DNA of 64,000 nt from Flavobacteriaceae bacterium GF1 (GTDB lineage: Bacteria > Bacteroidota > Bacteroidia > Flavobacteriales > Flavobacteriaceae): NCBI GenBank assembly GCA_009797885.1, contig WNKP01000003.1, forward strand, positions 248,001-312,000, written 5' to 3'. Both the position numbers and the translations under genes were made by a program. This document shows positions 15,617 to 25,311 of this stretch, one piece after another (the stretch's first letter is position 1; the number at the start of each line of letters is the position of its first letter). Under the pieces are notes generated by a model. The model did not search any database. It was not told the origin of the DNA and saw only the letters and a list, made by a program, of their open reading frames with translations.

Positions 15617-17494
15617 ATGGATGTAATAGATAGCTCAATTATAGTAATCTATGTTTTGCTGACCCTTCTCGTTGGAATTTGGGTATCCAAAAAGGCTTCC
15701 AAAGGGCTCGATTCCTATTTTTTGGGAGGGAAGAATATTAAGTGGTACTATCTCGGTCTTAGTAATGGATCGGGAATGTTCGATGTTTCGGGAACCACTT
15801 GGATGGTGGGGATGTTGTTCCTGTATGGAGCCAAAAGCTTTATGCATATGTGGTTATGGCCCGTGTTCAATCAAGTTTTTCTCATGATGTTTTTGGCCGT
15901 TTGGATCAGGCGTTCCAATATCATGACCGGATCGGAATGGATCTTAACCCGGTTTGGGGACGGAAAGGCCGGTAGGGCATCGCATAGTATCATTGCCATC
16001 TTCGCTGTCATATCCGCCGTAGGGTTTATAGCGTATTTCTTTGAAGGGGTGGGCAAGTTTTTGATGATCATACTGCCTTGGAACATTCCTTTGGAACTGG
16101 GGGATGTGCTTTTATTGACCTCTGAACAGTCCTATGCCCTGATCATTATAGCGCTGACCACGATTTATACGGTAAAAGGAGGGATGTTTTCGGTGGTAGC
16201 CACAGAAGTTTTGCAATACATTATCATGGTCATTGCCGGTGTTCTCATCGCGGGATACGCTTTTTTTGCCATTAGTGATGTAGAGATCAATGCCGTAATC
16301 TCAGAAGAATGGCGGACCATTTTTTTCGGTTCGGAATTGGGTACACATTGGGACGCAAAATTTAAGGCCTTTGATGATTTGATCGATACCCAAGGGTATA
16401 AGATGTTTGGGGCATTTGTCGGCATGTCACTTTTAAAGGGGTTTTTCGCCAGCATTGCGGGACCAGTGCCCAGTTTTGACTTTCAGCGGATTTTGTCCAC
16501 AAGAACCGTTAAGGAAGCCGCCTATATGAGTGGGTTTACCAATTTGGTACTTTATATCCCCCGATACCTTTTAATATCGGGAATTGTTGTGATTGCCCTG
16601 GTAGTATTGGCACCGGAAATAGGTACGGCCTCTAGCTTGTCCAGTGACGATTTGGAAGTGATATTGCCCAAAATAGTGAACAACCATATTCCTGTTGGAA
16701 TCAAAGGTTTGTTACTGGCAGGGCTTTTGGCCGCCTTTATGTCCACGTTTTCTGCTTTTGTCAATGCCAGTTCGGCCTACATCGTTAATGATATTTATAA
16801 AAAATATTTTAAACCCAAAGCCTCCAACAAGCATTATGTAAAAACTAGTCACATTGCCTCATTTGCAGTCGTGGCTTTGGGGGTATTCATGGGCTTTTTT
16901 GCAGAATCCATCAATTCATTGACGTTATGGATAACCAGTGCATTGTTTGGAGGATATGTCGCGGCTAATTTTTTAAAATGGGTTTGGTGGCGATTTAATG
17001 GGTGGGGCTACTTTTGGGGGATGTTGGCAGGCCTTTTTATCGCTACGACCTTGTTTTTTCTAGACCAAAACAAAACTTATTATGTGGAAGGTTCCGTGTT
17101 GTATCAAATAGCACACACACAGGCCATTTACCTTTTTCCGCTCATTTTTGGTTTTTCCCTTTTGGGGTGTTATTTAGGTACTTATTTTACAAAACCTACC
17201 GATATCAATGTTTTAAAATCCTTTTATGGAAGCGTCAAACCCTGGGGATGGTGGAAACCGGTCTATACCCTATTGAAGGCAGAAGACAGTTCCTTTGAAA
17301 AGAATACTGATTTTTGGCTGGATATGATAAACTGCGTTATAGGAATTGTGTGGCAATCCAGTATGATCCTACTGCCCATTTATCTGTTGATTAGGGACTA
17401 TCCCAAAACCCTAATCGCTTTGATTGTGTTTTTGGCAACCTCCTTGATTTTAAAATACACCTGGTTGGACCGGGTTAAAAAAATACCCAATTGA
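15617..17494 (+). CDS. Sodium:solute symporter (SSS family)
   Basis: 625 residues with about 14 membrane segments. SSS traits are IVIYVLLTLLVGIWVSKKASKGLDSYFLGG at the N-terminus (first helix and the following loop), the unwound-helix region GLSNGSGMFDVSGTTW, and IKGLLLAGLLAAFMSTFSAFVNASSAYIVNDIY in helix 8/9. These are the hallmark segments of SGLT-like sodium-coupled sugar transporters. It is 18 bases after the first GH92 gene and 45 before the GH130 gene. The likely job is uptake of mannose or of the Man-GlcNAc disaccharide that the cytosolic GH130 enzyme needs. Confidence 0.9.
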   Translation: MDVIDSSIIVIYVLLTLLVGIWVSKKASKGLDSYFLGGKNIKWYYLGLSNGSGMFDVSGTTWMVGMLFLYGAKSFMHMWLWPVFNQVFLMMFLAVWIRRSNIMTGSEWILTRFGDGKAGRASHSIIAIFAVISAVGFIAYFFEGVGKFLMIILPWNIPLELGDVLLLTSEQSYALIIIALTTIYTVKGGMFSVVATEVLQYIIMVIAGVLIAGYAFFAISDVEINAVISEEWRTIFFGSELGTHWDAKFKAFDDLIDTQGYKMFGAFVGMSLLKGFFASIAGPVPSFDFQRILSTRTVKEAAYMSGFTNLVLYIPRYLLISGIVVIALVVLAPEIGTASSLSSDDLEVILPKIVNNHIPVGIKGLLLAGLLAAFMSTFSAFVNASSAYIVNDIYKKYFKPKASNKHYVKTSHIASFAVVALGVFMGFFAESINSLTLWITSALFGGYVAANFLKWVWWRFNGWGYFWGMLAGLFIATTLFFLDQNKTYYVEGSVLYQIAHTQAIYLFPLIFGFSLLGCYLGTYFTKPTDINVLKSFYGSVKPWGWWKPVYTLLKAEDSSFEKNTDFWLDMINCVIGIVWQSSMILLPIYLLIRDYPKTLIALIVFLATSLILKYTWLDRVKKIPN

Positions 17495-17539
17495 CCTTTT
17501 GGTTCAAGAATGGGGATGAATCTCTAAACCTGATGAACA

Positions 17540-18505
17540 ATGAATAAAATACCCTGGCAGGAAAGACCCTTAGGAGTTACGGATGTGATGTGGCGTTACA
17601 GTGAAAACCCCGTGGTGCAAAGAGATGCAATACCCACATCAAACAGCATATTCAATAGTGCGGTGGTTGCCTTTAAAGGAGGTTATGCAGGGGTCTTCAG
17701 ATGTGATAATAAGGCGGTGCAGATGAATATTTTTGCCGGATTCAGTAAAGATGGGATCCATTGGGACATAGAACACGATCCCATTGATTTTGAAGAAGGG
17801 AATACGGCAATGATTGCATCGGATTATAAATATGATCCCAGGGTAGTATTTATTGAGGATAGGTATTGGATTACCTGGTGCAATGGGTACCATGGACCAA
17901 CCATAGGGATAGGGTATACCTTTGACTTCAAAGCATTTTTCCAGTGTGAAAACGCCTTCCTGCCTTTTAATAGGAATGGGGTACTGTTTCCTGAAAAAAT
18001 TAATGGCAAATATGCCATGTTGAGCAGGCCCAGTGATAATGGCCATACCGCTTTTGGTGATATTTATCTAAGCTATAGTCCGGATATGAAATATTGGGGG
18101 GAACACCGCTGTGTAATGAAAGTGGCCCCGTTTGAGGATAGTGCCTGGCAATGCACAAAAATTGGTGCGGGTCCGGTCCCTATTTTAGTGGATGAAGGAT
18201 GGTTGTTGTTTTATCATGGGGTTATTAGAACTTGCAATGGTTTCCGGTATTCCATGGGGGCCGCAATATTGGATAGGGAGCGTCCGGATCAGGTGAAGTA
18301 TCGTACCCAGCCGTACTTATTATCGCCACAAACACCTTACGAGTGTGTTGGTGATGTCCCCAATGTAGTTTTTCCCTGTGCAGCCTTGCATTCCATTAAA
18401 GAGGATAAAGTAGCCGTTTATTATGGAGCAGCGGACACCGTTACAGGTTTGGCCTTTGGCCATTTGTCGGAGGTAGTGGCATTTACCAAGGCTAACAGTT
18501 TGTGA
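17540..18505 (+). CDS. GH130 beta-mannoside phosphorylase
   Basis: 321 residues with no signal peptide, so cytosolic. GH130 five-bladed propeller motifs are visible: [29 protein letters not shown], the catalytic Asp99 in [37 protein letters not shown] and GWLLFYHGV. Most GH130 enzymes phosphorolyse beta-1,4-mannosides. In N-glycan loci the usual reaction is Man-beta-1,4-GlcNAc plus phosphate to mannose-1-phosphate and GlcNAc, and the GH85 and GH92 neighbours make that the best assignment here. A subset of GH130 enzymes are hydrolases, which I cannot rule out. Its stop overlaps a possible GTG start of the next gene. Confidence 0.9.
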   Translation: MNKIPWQERPLGVTDVMWRYSENPVVQRDAIPTSNSIFNSAVVAFKGGYAGVFRCDNKAVQMNIFAGFSKDGIHWDIEHDPIDFEEGNTAMIASDYKYDPRVVFIEDRYWITWCNGYHGPTIGIGYTFDFKAFFQCENAFLPFNRNGVLFPEKINGKYAMLSRPSDNGHTAFGDIYLSYSPDMKYWGEHRCVMKVAPFEDSAWQCTKIGAGPVPILVDEGWLLFYHGVIRTCNGFRYSMGAAILDRERPDQVKYRTQPYLLSPQTPYECVGDVPNVVFPCAALHSIKEDKVAVYYGAADTVTGLAFGHLSEVVAFTKANSL

Positions 18506-18507
18506 CC

Positions 18508-19596
18508 ATGCCGGTCAATGGGCGACATATAAAATCTGTTATTGGCTATGGATGCCTTTTTGTGCTTGTGGGATGCGTTATTGGATATGGACAAAAGCCA
18601 CCCAAAACCTATATTGCCCATACCAATGTGGATGCCATAACCATTGATGGAAAAGCGGATGAGGTATCATGGTCAAAGGCACAATGGTCAGACCCTTTCA
18701 TTGATATAAAGGGCGAAAAAAGAGCACGGTATGATACTCGAATGAAAATGGTTTGGGACCAAACCCATATCTATTTTTTTGCCCAGTTGGAGGAGCCCCA
18801 TGTATGGGCAACCCTAAAACAGCGTGATACCATTATATTTTATAACAACGATTTTGAGATCTTCATTGATCCGGACGGGGATACCCACAATTACTATGAA
18901 TTTGAAGTGAACGCGTTGAATACGGTCTGGGATTTGTTTCTTTCCAAACCCTATCGTAATCATGGAAAGGTTTTGGGGGCATGGGATGCCAAGGGGATGC
19001 AAACGGCAGTCCATGTAGAGGGGACCCTTAATGATGCCTCGGATATCGATAAAGGCTGGTCCTTGGAAATAGCCATACCCTGGTCTTTTTTTACCGACCC
19101 TGGGAGAACGGATAAGGTTCCCGAGAATGAATTCTGGAGGTTGAATTTCTCCAGGGTCAATTGGGATTTTGATTTGGTCAACGATACGTATTCCAGAAAG
19201 AAGGACAAGGAAACCGGACAATTTCTTCACGAACATAACTGGGTTTGGTCCCCTCAGGAAGTAATCAACATGCACGAACCTGAGCGCTGGGGATATGTTT
19301 ATTTTTCCAATCAAAGTGTGGGGGATAGCGACACCTTTACCGTTCCCAATGACGAACATATTAAGTGGTACCTCTATGAGCTTTATCGGGATTATAGGGC
19401 CGTGGACAAACAGAAAAAACACTGGCTATTGGATGGGGATAACGCCTTTGTAAAACCAAAGGATATCCTGGGTAAATCGATAACCCCCATTCTGGAAACC
19501 CATAGAACGGGATTTAACCTGTGGGTCAAAAGCCCATTCACGAACATGATTTTGAATATTGATGAAGATGGAAAATACACGAATAGTAAACCGTAA
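18508..19596 (+). CDS. Secreted carbohydrate-binding family 9-like protein
   Basis: About 362 residues from the ATG at 18508; a GTG at 18502 overlapping the GH130 stop is an alternative start. A Sec signal with a possible lipobox (FVLVGCVIGYGQ) leads into a CBM9-like beta-sandwich: ITIDGKADEVSWSKAQWSDPF, MKMVWDQTHIYFFAQLEEPHVWATL, IFIDPDGDTHNYYEFEVNA, GWSLEIAIPWSFF and WRLNFSRVNWD. This domain is common in Bacteroidota polysaccharide loci as a glycan-binding or sensing accessory. A C-terminal extension (about 290-362) is not part of CBM9 and is of unknown function. It probably holds N-glycan or its fragments near the periplasmic enzymes. Confidence 0.85.
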   Translation: MPVNGRHIKSVIGYGCLFVLVGCVIGYGQKPPKTYIAHTNVDAITIDGKADEVSWSKAQWSDPFIDIKGEKRARYDTRMKMVWDQTHIYFFAQLEEPHVWATLKQRDTIIFYNNDFEIFIDPDGDTHNYYEFEVNALNTVWDLFLSKPYRNHGKVLGAWDAKGMQTAVHVEGTLNDASDIDKGWSLEIAIPWSFFTDPGRTDKVPENEFWRLNFSRVNWDFDLVNDTYSRKKDKETGQFLHEHNWVWSPQEVINMHEPERWGYVYFSNQSVGDSDTFTVPNDEHIKWYLYELYRDYRAVDKQKKHWLLDGDNAFVKPKDILGKSITPILETHRTGFNLWVKSPFTNMILNIDEDGKYTNSKP

Positions 19597-20710
19597 AAGC
19601 CCTTTATTGACCTGCATTTTACCAATATTTTGGGCAATCATTTCAATGGTTTCATGCCAATCCAAACAGGAATCGGAACAGAATGACACCATCTCAACCA
19701 CAAAGGAATTTAAATTCTGGACATGGATTACAGCAGATAGTAGTAGGACCAATAATTCGTATACCGAGGAATTTGCCAAGTATAAAAAATCTGGCATCGA
19801 TGCCGTTTTGATCAACACCAACGCGAATCCTGTATTATTGGAAAGATTGGTTCCCTTGGCTCAGGAAGCAGATCTTGAAGTGCATGCCTGGATGTTTACG
19901 ATGAATAGGCCTGGTGATCCCATAGCCTTACAACACCCTGATTGGTATATGGTTAGTAGAAGTGGAAAATCGTGTTTCGATAATCGTCCCTATGTGGACT
20001 ACTATCAGTGGTTATCACCGAGCCATCCCGAGGCACGCCAACATATTTGGAATTTAGTGGAAAACTTGGCAAAAGTAGAGGGAGTTGCCAGTGTTCACTT
20101 GGATTATATAAGATATCCTGACGTGTTTTTACCAATAGGTCTATTACCTAAATACGATTTGGTTCAGAATGAAGAATTACCGGATTTCGACTTTGACTAT
20201 TCTGAAGTGGCGGTGGAAAAGTTCAAAAAACTGCACGGAAAAGATATTAGGGAAGCGGAAGTTCCGGCAATAGATATGGAGTGGAAACAATTTAGGTTAA
20301 ACCAAATAAAAGTGGTGGTAGACGGTGCTCAAGAAATAGCGCATAAACACGGTAAAATACTCACGGCAGCTGTATTTCCCTATCCGGAAATGGCCGATCA
20401 TATGGTAAGACAACGATGGGATAAATGGAACATTGATGTGGTATTACCTATGGCGTACAACAATTTTTACAATGAGGAAACCGATTGGATCGGTTATGTT
20501 ACCGGACAGGGCGTTAAAGACCTAAAGGGGAAAAATGTGGAACTTCATACGGGATTGTTCGTCCCAACCATGTCCGTTGCCGAACTCGCAAAGGCCATGG
20601 AACTCGCCTATGAAAATGGCGCTAAAGGTGTCTCCTTTTTTGATGGTCCGGCCATAACGGACCAACAACTGATGGCTATTAAAAAGTTTAAGGAAAACCT
20701 GATACAATGA
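19562..20710 (+). CDS. Family 10-like glycosylhydrolase lipoprotein (GHL10/DUF187-like)
   Basis: About 382 residues. The start lies inside the previous gene (overlap of 35 bases). Lipoprotein signal LPIFWAIISMVSC. TIM-barrel features of the GHL10 group are FWTWITADSS, GIDAVLINTNANP, LEVHAWMFTMNRPGDP, the strand-end VASVHLDYIRYPDVFLP, KILTAAVFPYPEM, DVVLPMAYNNFY, and GAKGVSFFDGPA. The HLDYIRYP segment is the active-site-like part of the family. Substrate is unproven; in a glycan locus it may be a glycosidase for an unusual decoration or a peptidoglycan/glycoprotein-associated linkage. It overlaps the next GH92 by 4 bases. Confidence 0.8.
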   Translation: MKMENTRIVNRKSPLLTCILPIFWAIISMVSCQSKQESEQNDTISTTKEFKFWTWITADSSRTNNSYTEEFAKYKKSGIDAVLINTNANPVLLERLVPLAQEADLEVHAWMFTMNRPGDPIALQHPDWYMVSRSGKSCFDNRPYVDYYQWLSPSHPEARQHIWNLVENLAKVEGVASVHLDYIRYPDVFLPIGLLPKYDLVQNEELPDFDFDYSEVAVEKFKKLHGKDIREAEVPAIDMEWKQFRLNQIKVVVDGAQEIAHKHGKILTAAVFPYPEMADHMVRQRWDKWNIDVVLPMAYNNFYNEETDWIGYVTGQGVKDLKGKNVELHTGLFVPTMSVAELAKAMELAYENGAKGVSFFDGPAITDQQLMAIKKFKENLIQ

Positions 20711-22980
20711 GGTTTAAAGGGTATTGTGGCTTGGTGTTGCTTGGGGCCCTTGGTTGCGTTCCGCAACAAAAGACGGAAGTTGATGAAGGGCGACTTGTAC
20801 AATGGGTCAATCCATTTGTAGGTACCGATGGTCCGGGAAATACCTATCCCGGGGCAACGGTGCCTTTTGGCATGGTACAATTGAGTCCTGATATTGGCAT
20901 TCCGGGCTGGGATCGGATTGCAGGCTATTACTATCAGGATTCCATTATTACGGGTTTCTCCCATACCCATCTCTCCGGAACAGGGGCAGGGGACCTCTAT
21001 GATATTTTGGTCATGCCCACCAATAATGGATTTTCCCAAAGGATACCGGAAAATAACTTCAAACCCTTTTCACATTTCAGCCACAACCGTGAAGGGGCTT
21101 CCCCAGGATATTATTGGGTCGATCTCCTAGATTATGGTATCAAGGCCGAAATGACCGCTACAAAGCGGGTAGGGGTACATCGCTATACCTTTCCAAAGGC
21201 GGATAGCACACAAATTCATATTGACTTAGGCTATGCCATTAACTGGGACAAGCCCACCGATACTTTTTTGAAAGTGGTAAACGATTCCACCATTCAAGGG
21301 CATCGTATGTCCACGGGATGGGCAAGGAACCAACGCCTGTTTTTTGAAATGCGTTTTTCAAAACCCTTTACATCGCATCGTTTTAACAATGGCCCAATAG
21401 AAGGTGCTTCCTCTTTTAGAGGCACGACCGACACCAAAATAATATTGGAGTACGCTATGGAAGATGGGGAACAATTGGTGCTAAGGACAGGATTGTCATC
21501 GGTGAGTGCCGAAGCAGCAGGAAAGGCCATTGATACGGAAGCCCATACCAATTTTGATGCCATTAGAAGGGAAGCGGAAAACCATTGGGAAAAGGAACTT
21601 CAGAAAGTAAAGGTCATTACCCAGGATACGGTTTCCAAAGGTATATTTTACACCATGTGCTACCAGTCCATGTTGGCCCCAACACTATACAGTGATAGCA
21701 ACGGGGCCTACAAAGCTGCCAATGATGCAGAAGGAAAGTACCTAAAGGGAATGGATACGGTCGCCAAAGCCATAGGTTTTGACCGGTATGATACCTTTTC
21801 CCTGTGGGATACCTTTAGGGCGGCGCATCCCCTATATACCATCCTTCATCCGGAACGGGTGCCCCACATGGTCAAATCTTTATTGGCCCATTATAAGGAA
21901 ACGGGACTTTTGCCTGTTTGGTCCATGCAGGGCAGTGAGACCAACATGATGATCGGATACCATGCCGTGCCCGTAATCGTGGATGCCCATTTTAAAGGGT
22001 TCGATTTTGACCGGGAACTGGCCTTTGAGGCCTGTAAATCAAGTGCCATGGCCAACGGGCGCCAAATAGACATCTACAGGGAAAAAGGGTTCATACCTGT
22101 GGATGGACATCATGAAAACTGGTCGGTTTCAAAAACACTGGAATACGCTTATGACGATTGGTGCATTGCCATGTTTGCCAAAGATTTGGGTAAGATGGAG
22201 GACCATGATTATTTTTTGGCCCGATCAAAAAACTGGCGCAACCTCTACAATGAAAAAAACTCTTGGCTACAGCCTAAAGATGGAAAAGGTAATTTTATCT
22301 ATCCCTTTGTTCCCAAGGCATACACCCCCTATTTCTGTGAGAGCAATGCTTGGCACTACTATTGGTCGGTCATGCAGGACATACCAGGTTTGATCCAGAA
22401 AACGGGGGGATTGGAGCGATTTGAACAAAAGTTGGACTCTATGTTTACATATGCCCCCTCACCGGAAGACAAGCTTCCCATTTTCAGTACGGGGATGATC
22501 GGTCAATACGCCCATGGCAATGAACCCAGCCATCATGTGGCCTATCTGTACAATTATGTGCAAAAGCCCGAGAAAACCCGGAAATTGATCCAACGGATTG
22601 TACGGGAACAGTATAAAAATGAACCCAATGGCCATTGTGGAAATGAGGATTGCGGGCAAATGTCTTCCTGGCTACTGTTCAGCGCAATGGGATTCTATCC
22701 CGTAAATCCGGCACAGGGTGTCTATGATTTGGGGATTCCCCTGTTCGAAGAATTGGAGATTAATATGGGTAAAAAAAAGTTTACCATCCGAAAAGAAGGG
22801 CACTATACCAGCGGGAGCGATGTCGAGGCCGTTTTTTTGAATGGGAAAAAACTGGATAGGACCTATATTACCCATAGAGAGATAACCAGGGGTGGGGAAT
22901 TGGTATTTAAAATGACCGACGGATTTTCCTCGACCGTTAAAAGTAAATTAAAAACTCCCGAAGTGAATAAAATCTATTGA
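20707..22980 (+). CDS. GH92 alpha-mannosidase lipoprotein (second of four)
   Basis: 757 residues. Lipobox LLGALGC. It is the closest relative in the window of the enzyme at 13355: NPFVGTDGPGNTYPGATVPFG, FSHTHLSGTGAGDLYD, LWDTFRAAHPLYT, ESNAWHYYWSVMQDIPGL, AHGNEPSHHVAYLYN and GNEDCGQMSSWLLFSAMGFYP. The EGNAW-type motif reads ESNAW here. Both the HGNEPSHH and GNEDCG segments are kept, so it should be an active exo-alpha-mannosidase of the same general type. It is translationally coupled to the GHL10-like gene (ATGA overlap) and is 1 base before the next GH92. Confidence 0.93.
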   Translation: MRFKGYCGLVLLGALGCVPQQKTEVDEGRLVQWVNPFVGTDGPGNTYPGATVPFGMVQLSPDIGIPGWDRIAGYYYQDSIITGFSHTHLSGTGAGDLYDILVMPTNNGFSQRIPENNFKPFSHFSHNREGASPGYYWVDLLDYGIKAEMTATKRVGVHRYTFPKADSTQIHIDLGYAINWDKPTDTFLKVVNDSTIQGHRMSTGWARNQRLFFEMRFSKPFTSHRFNNGPIEGASSFRGTTDTKIILEYAMEDGEQLVLRTGLSSVSAEAAGKAIDTEAHTNFDAIRREAENHWEKELQKVKVITQDTVSKGIFYTMCYQSMLAPTLYSDSNGAYKAANDAEGKYLKGMDTVAKAIGFDRYDTFSLWDTFRAAHPLYTILHPERVPHMVKSLLAHYKETGLLPVWSMQGSETNMMIGYHAVPVIVDAHFKGFDFDRELAFEACKSSAMANGRQIDIYREKGFIPVDGHHENWSVSKTLEYAYDDWCIAMFAKDLGKMEDHDYFLARSKNWRNLYNEKNSWLQPKDGKGNFIYPFVPKAYTPYFCESNAWHYYWSVMQDIPGLIQKTGGLERFEQKLDSMFTYAPSPEDKLPIFSTGMIGQYAHGNEPSHHVAYLYNYVQKPEKTRKLIQRIVREQYKNEPNGHCGNEDCGQMSSWLLFSAMGFYPVNPAQGVYDLGIPLFEELEINMGKKKFTIRKEGHYTSGSDVEAVFLNGKKLDRTYITHREITRGGELVFKMTDGFSSTVKSKLKTPEVNKIY

Positions 22981-22981
22981 T

Positions 22982-25303
22982 ATGAAAAAAGTAACCATAA
23001 GCAACAGCGTAAAAATATACTTGCTTTTGATTCTGCTGTTATTGGCACTATCATGTAAAGAGCAACCAAAGGAACAGGAAACCATCCAGGACTTTGTACA
23101 TTACGTGAATCCGCTCATGGGAACGGATTCCTCCTTTGATCTCTCCAATGGTAACACCTATCCTGCGATAGCCATGCCCTGGGGAATGAATTTTTGGACT
23201 CCCATGACCTCCAAAATGGGGGATGGATGGACCTACAAATACGATGAGCATAAAATACGGGGTATTAAACAGACCCATCAGCCTAGCCCTTGGATCAATG
23301 ACTATGCGGCTTTTTCGCTCATGGCCGTTACCGGTGACCTAAAGTTTCAGGAAGAGGAGAGGGGCTCCTGGTTTTCGCACAAAGCGGAAACGGTTAGGCC
23401 GGATTACTACAGTGTTTATTTGGCAGACTATGATGTAGTGGCAGAAGTGGCCCCTACGGAAAGGGCGGCCCATTTTAAATTCACCTTTCCAGAGACCGAT
23501 AATGCCTATATCCTGTTGGATGCCTTTTTTAAGGGTTCTATGGTAAAAATCTTGCCGGAACAACGAAAAGTTATTGGGTATTGCCGTAATAATAGTGGGG
23601 GTGTCCCGGATAATTTCCACAACTATTTTGTAGCGGAATTCGATACGGATTTTGAGCTTACCCATACATGGGAGGATAACTGGCAGCTCCATGAGGGCAG
23701 TACGGAAAGTGAAGGGGAACATGTAGGGGCTATTTTGGGATTTGCTACCGAAAGGGGCCAAACGATTCACGTAAAAGTGGCCTCTTCCTTTATATCCCCG
23801 GAACAGGCCCAATTAAATTTGGATAGGGAACTGGGGGATGCTTCGTTTCAGGAAACACAGGAAAAGGCCAATGAAGCGTGGCAAAAGGAGTTGGGCAGGA
23901 TAGAAGTGTTCTCTGGGAATCAAGATCATTTAAAGACCTTTTATTCCTGTCTCTATCGGGTATTGCTCTTTCCCAGAAAGTTTTACGAAATCAATGCCCA
24001 GGATCAGGTGGTGCATTACAGTCCATACAATGGGGAGGTGCTTCCGGGATATATGTTTACCGACAATGGGTTTTGGGATACGTTCAGGGCCGTCTTTCCT
24101 TTCTTTAATATGATGTATCCGGAATTGAATGCCCAGATCATGGAAGGGTTGGTCAATACGTACAAAGAATCGGGATGGTTACCGGAATGGGCAAGTCCGG
24201 GACATCGTGACAGTATGATCGGCTCCAATTCCGCATCCATTATTGCCGATGCCCATTTAAGTGGGGTGGAGGGGTTTGATGTGGAAGTGCTCTTGGAGGC
24301 CATGTTAAAAAATGCTACCGTGGCCCATGGAAGACCTACAAACAGTGTGGGCAGAGCCGGACTGGAATACTATAATAGCTTGGGGTATGTACCCTATGAC
24401 GTTGGTGTTCATGAAAATGCAGCCAGAACCTTGGAATATGCCTATGCCGATTTTACCATTGCACAGCTCGCAAAATCCTTGGGGAAGGAGGATTTGGCCC
24501 AACAGTACTATGCCAAGTCGTTGAACTATAAAAAGTTATTCGATCCTTCCACCAAACTGATGCGGGGCAAAAATAAGGATGGTCAGTTCCAAACACCCTT
24601 TAATCCGCTTAAATGGGGAGATGCCTTTACTGAAGGCAATAGCCTTCACTACACTTGGTCCGTATTTCATGATGTACAGGGTTTGATCGATTTAATGGGC
24701 GGGGAGGATGAATTTGTAAGCATGTTGGATGGTGTGTTTGAAATGCCCCCTAAATACGACGACTCTTACTATGGATTTACCATTCATGAAATCAGGGAAA
24801 TGCAGATTGTGAACATGGGCAATTATGCCCATGGAAACCAACCCATCCAACACATGATCTATCTCTATAACTATGCACGACAGCCATGGAAAGCCCAACA
24901 AAGGATAAGGGAAGTATTGACCAAATTATACACCCCCGCACCGGATGGTTACTGTGGTGACGAGGACAACGGACAGACTTCGGCATGGTATGTGTTCAGT
25001 GCCTTGGGCTTTTATCCCGTTGCACCGGCTACCAACGAGTATGTTATGGGTAGTCCCCTTTTTGACAGGGCCAAACTGCATTTGCAAAATGGGAACACGT
25101 TTACCATAACTGCGGAAGGTAATGGGAAAAATAGTCCGTTTATCCAAAATGCAAGCCTAAATGGGGAACCTATGGACCAAACCTGGATTGCTACGGAAAC
25201 CGTTCAAAATGGAGGGGAGCTTACATTTCGGATGGGCGCGGAACCGAACAAAAATTGGGGCATTTCCAAAAAGGGCGTACCCTATTCCCTAAGCAAAAAA
25301 TAG
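22982..25303 (+). CDS. GH92 alpha-mannosidase lipoprotein (third of four, divergent active-site motifs)
   Basis: 773 residues. Lipobox LLALSC. GH92 layout with NPLMGTDSSFDLSNGNTYPAI, GIKQTHQPSPWINDYA, DNGFWDTFRAVFPFFNMMYP, TEGNSLHYTWSVFHDVQGL and GYCGDEDNGQTSAWYVFSALG. Key segments differ from the two previous paralogues: HGNQPIQH replaces HGNEPSHH, GDEDNG replaces GNEDCG, and the lid reads KQTHQPSPW instead of a FSH.HLSGTG type. A different mannosidic linkage (for example alpha-1,3 or alpha-1,6 instead of alpha-1,2) is a reasonable inference. It starts 1 base after the previous stop. Confidence 0.92.
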   Translation: MKKVTISNSVKIYLLLILLLLALSCKEQPKEQETIQDFVHYVNPLMGTDSSFDLSNGNTYPAIAMPWGMNFWTPMTSKMGDGWTYKYDEHKIRGIKQTHQPSPWINDYAAFSLMAVTGDLKFQEEERGSWFSHKAETVRPDYYSVYLADYDVVAEVAPTERAAHFKFTFPETDNAYILLDAFFKGSMVKILPEQRKVIGYCRNNSGGVPDNFHNYFVAEFDTDFELTHTWEDNWQLHEGSTESEGEHVGAILGFATERGQTIHVKVASSFISPEQAQLNLDRELGDASFQETQEKANEAWQKELGRIEVFSGNQDHLKTFYSCLYRVLLFPRKFYEINAQDQVVHYSPYNGEVLPGYMFTDNGFWDTFRAVFPFFNMMYPELNAQIMEGLVNTYKESGWLPEWASPGHRDSMIGSNSASIIADAHLSGVEGFDVEVLLEAMLKNATVAHGRPTNSVGRAGLEYYNSLGYVPYDVGVHENAARTLEYAYADFTIAQLAKSLGKEDLAQQYYAKSLNYKKLFDPSTKLMRGKNKDGQFQTPFNPLKWGDAFTEGNSLHYTWSVFHDVQGLIDLMGGEDEFVSMLDGVFEMPPKYDDSYYGFTIHEIREMQIVNMGNYAHGNQPIQHMIYLYNYARQPWKAQQRIREVLTKLYTPAPDGYCGDEDNGQTSAWYVFSALGFYPVAPATNEYVMGSPLFDRAKLHLQNGNTFTITAEGNGKNSPFIQNASLNGEPMDQTWIATETVQNGGELTFRMGAEPNKNWGISKKGVPYSLSKK

Positions 25304-25311
25304 TTCGGGCC

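Noticed and set aside
25255-25311. Longer GH85 start inside the preceding GH92 gene
   Set aside because: It would bury the signal peptide that starts at 25312.
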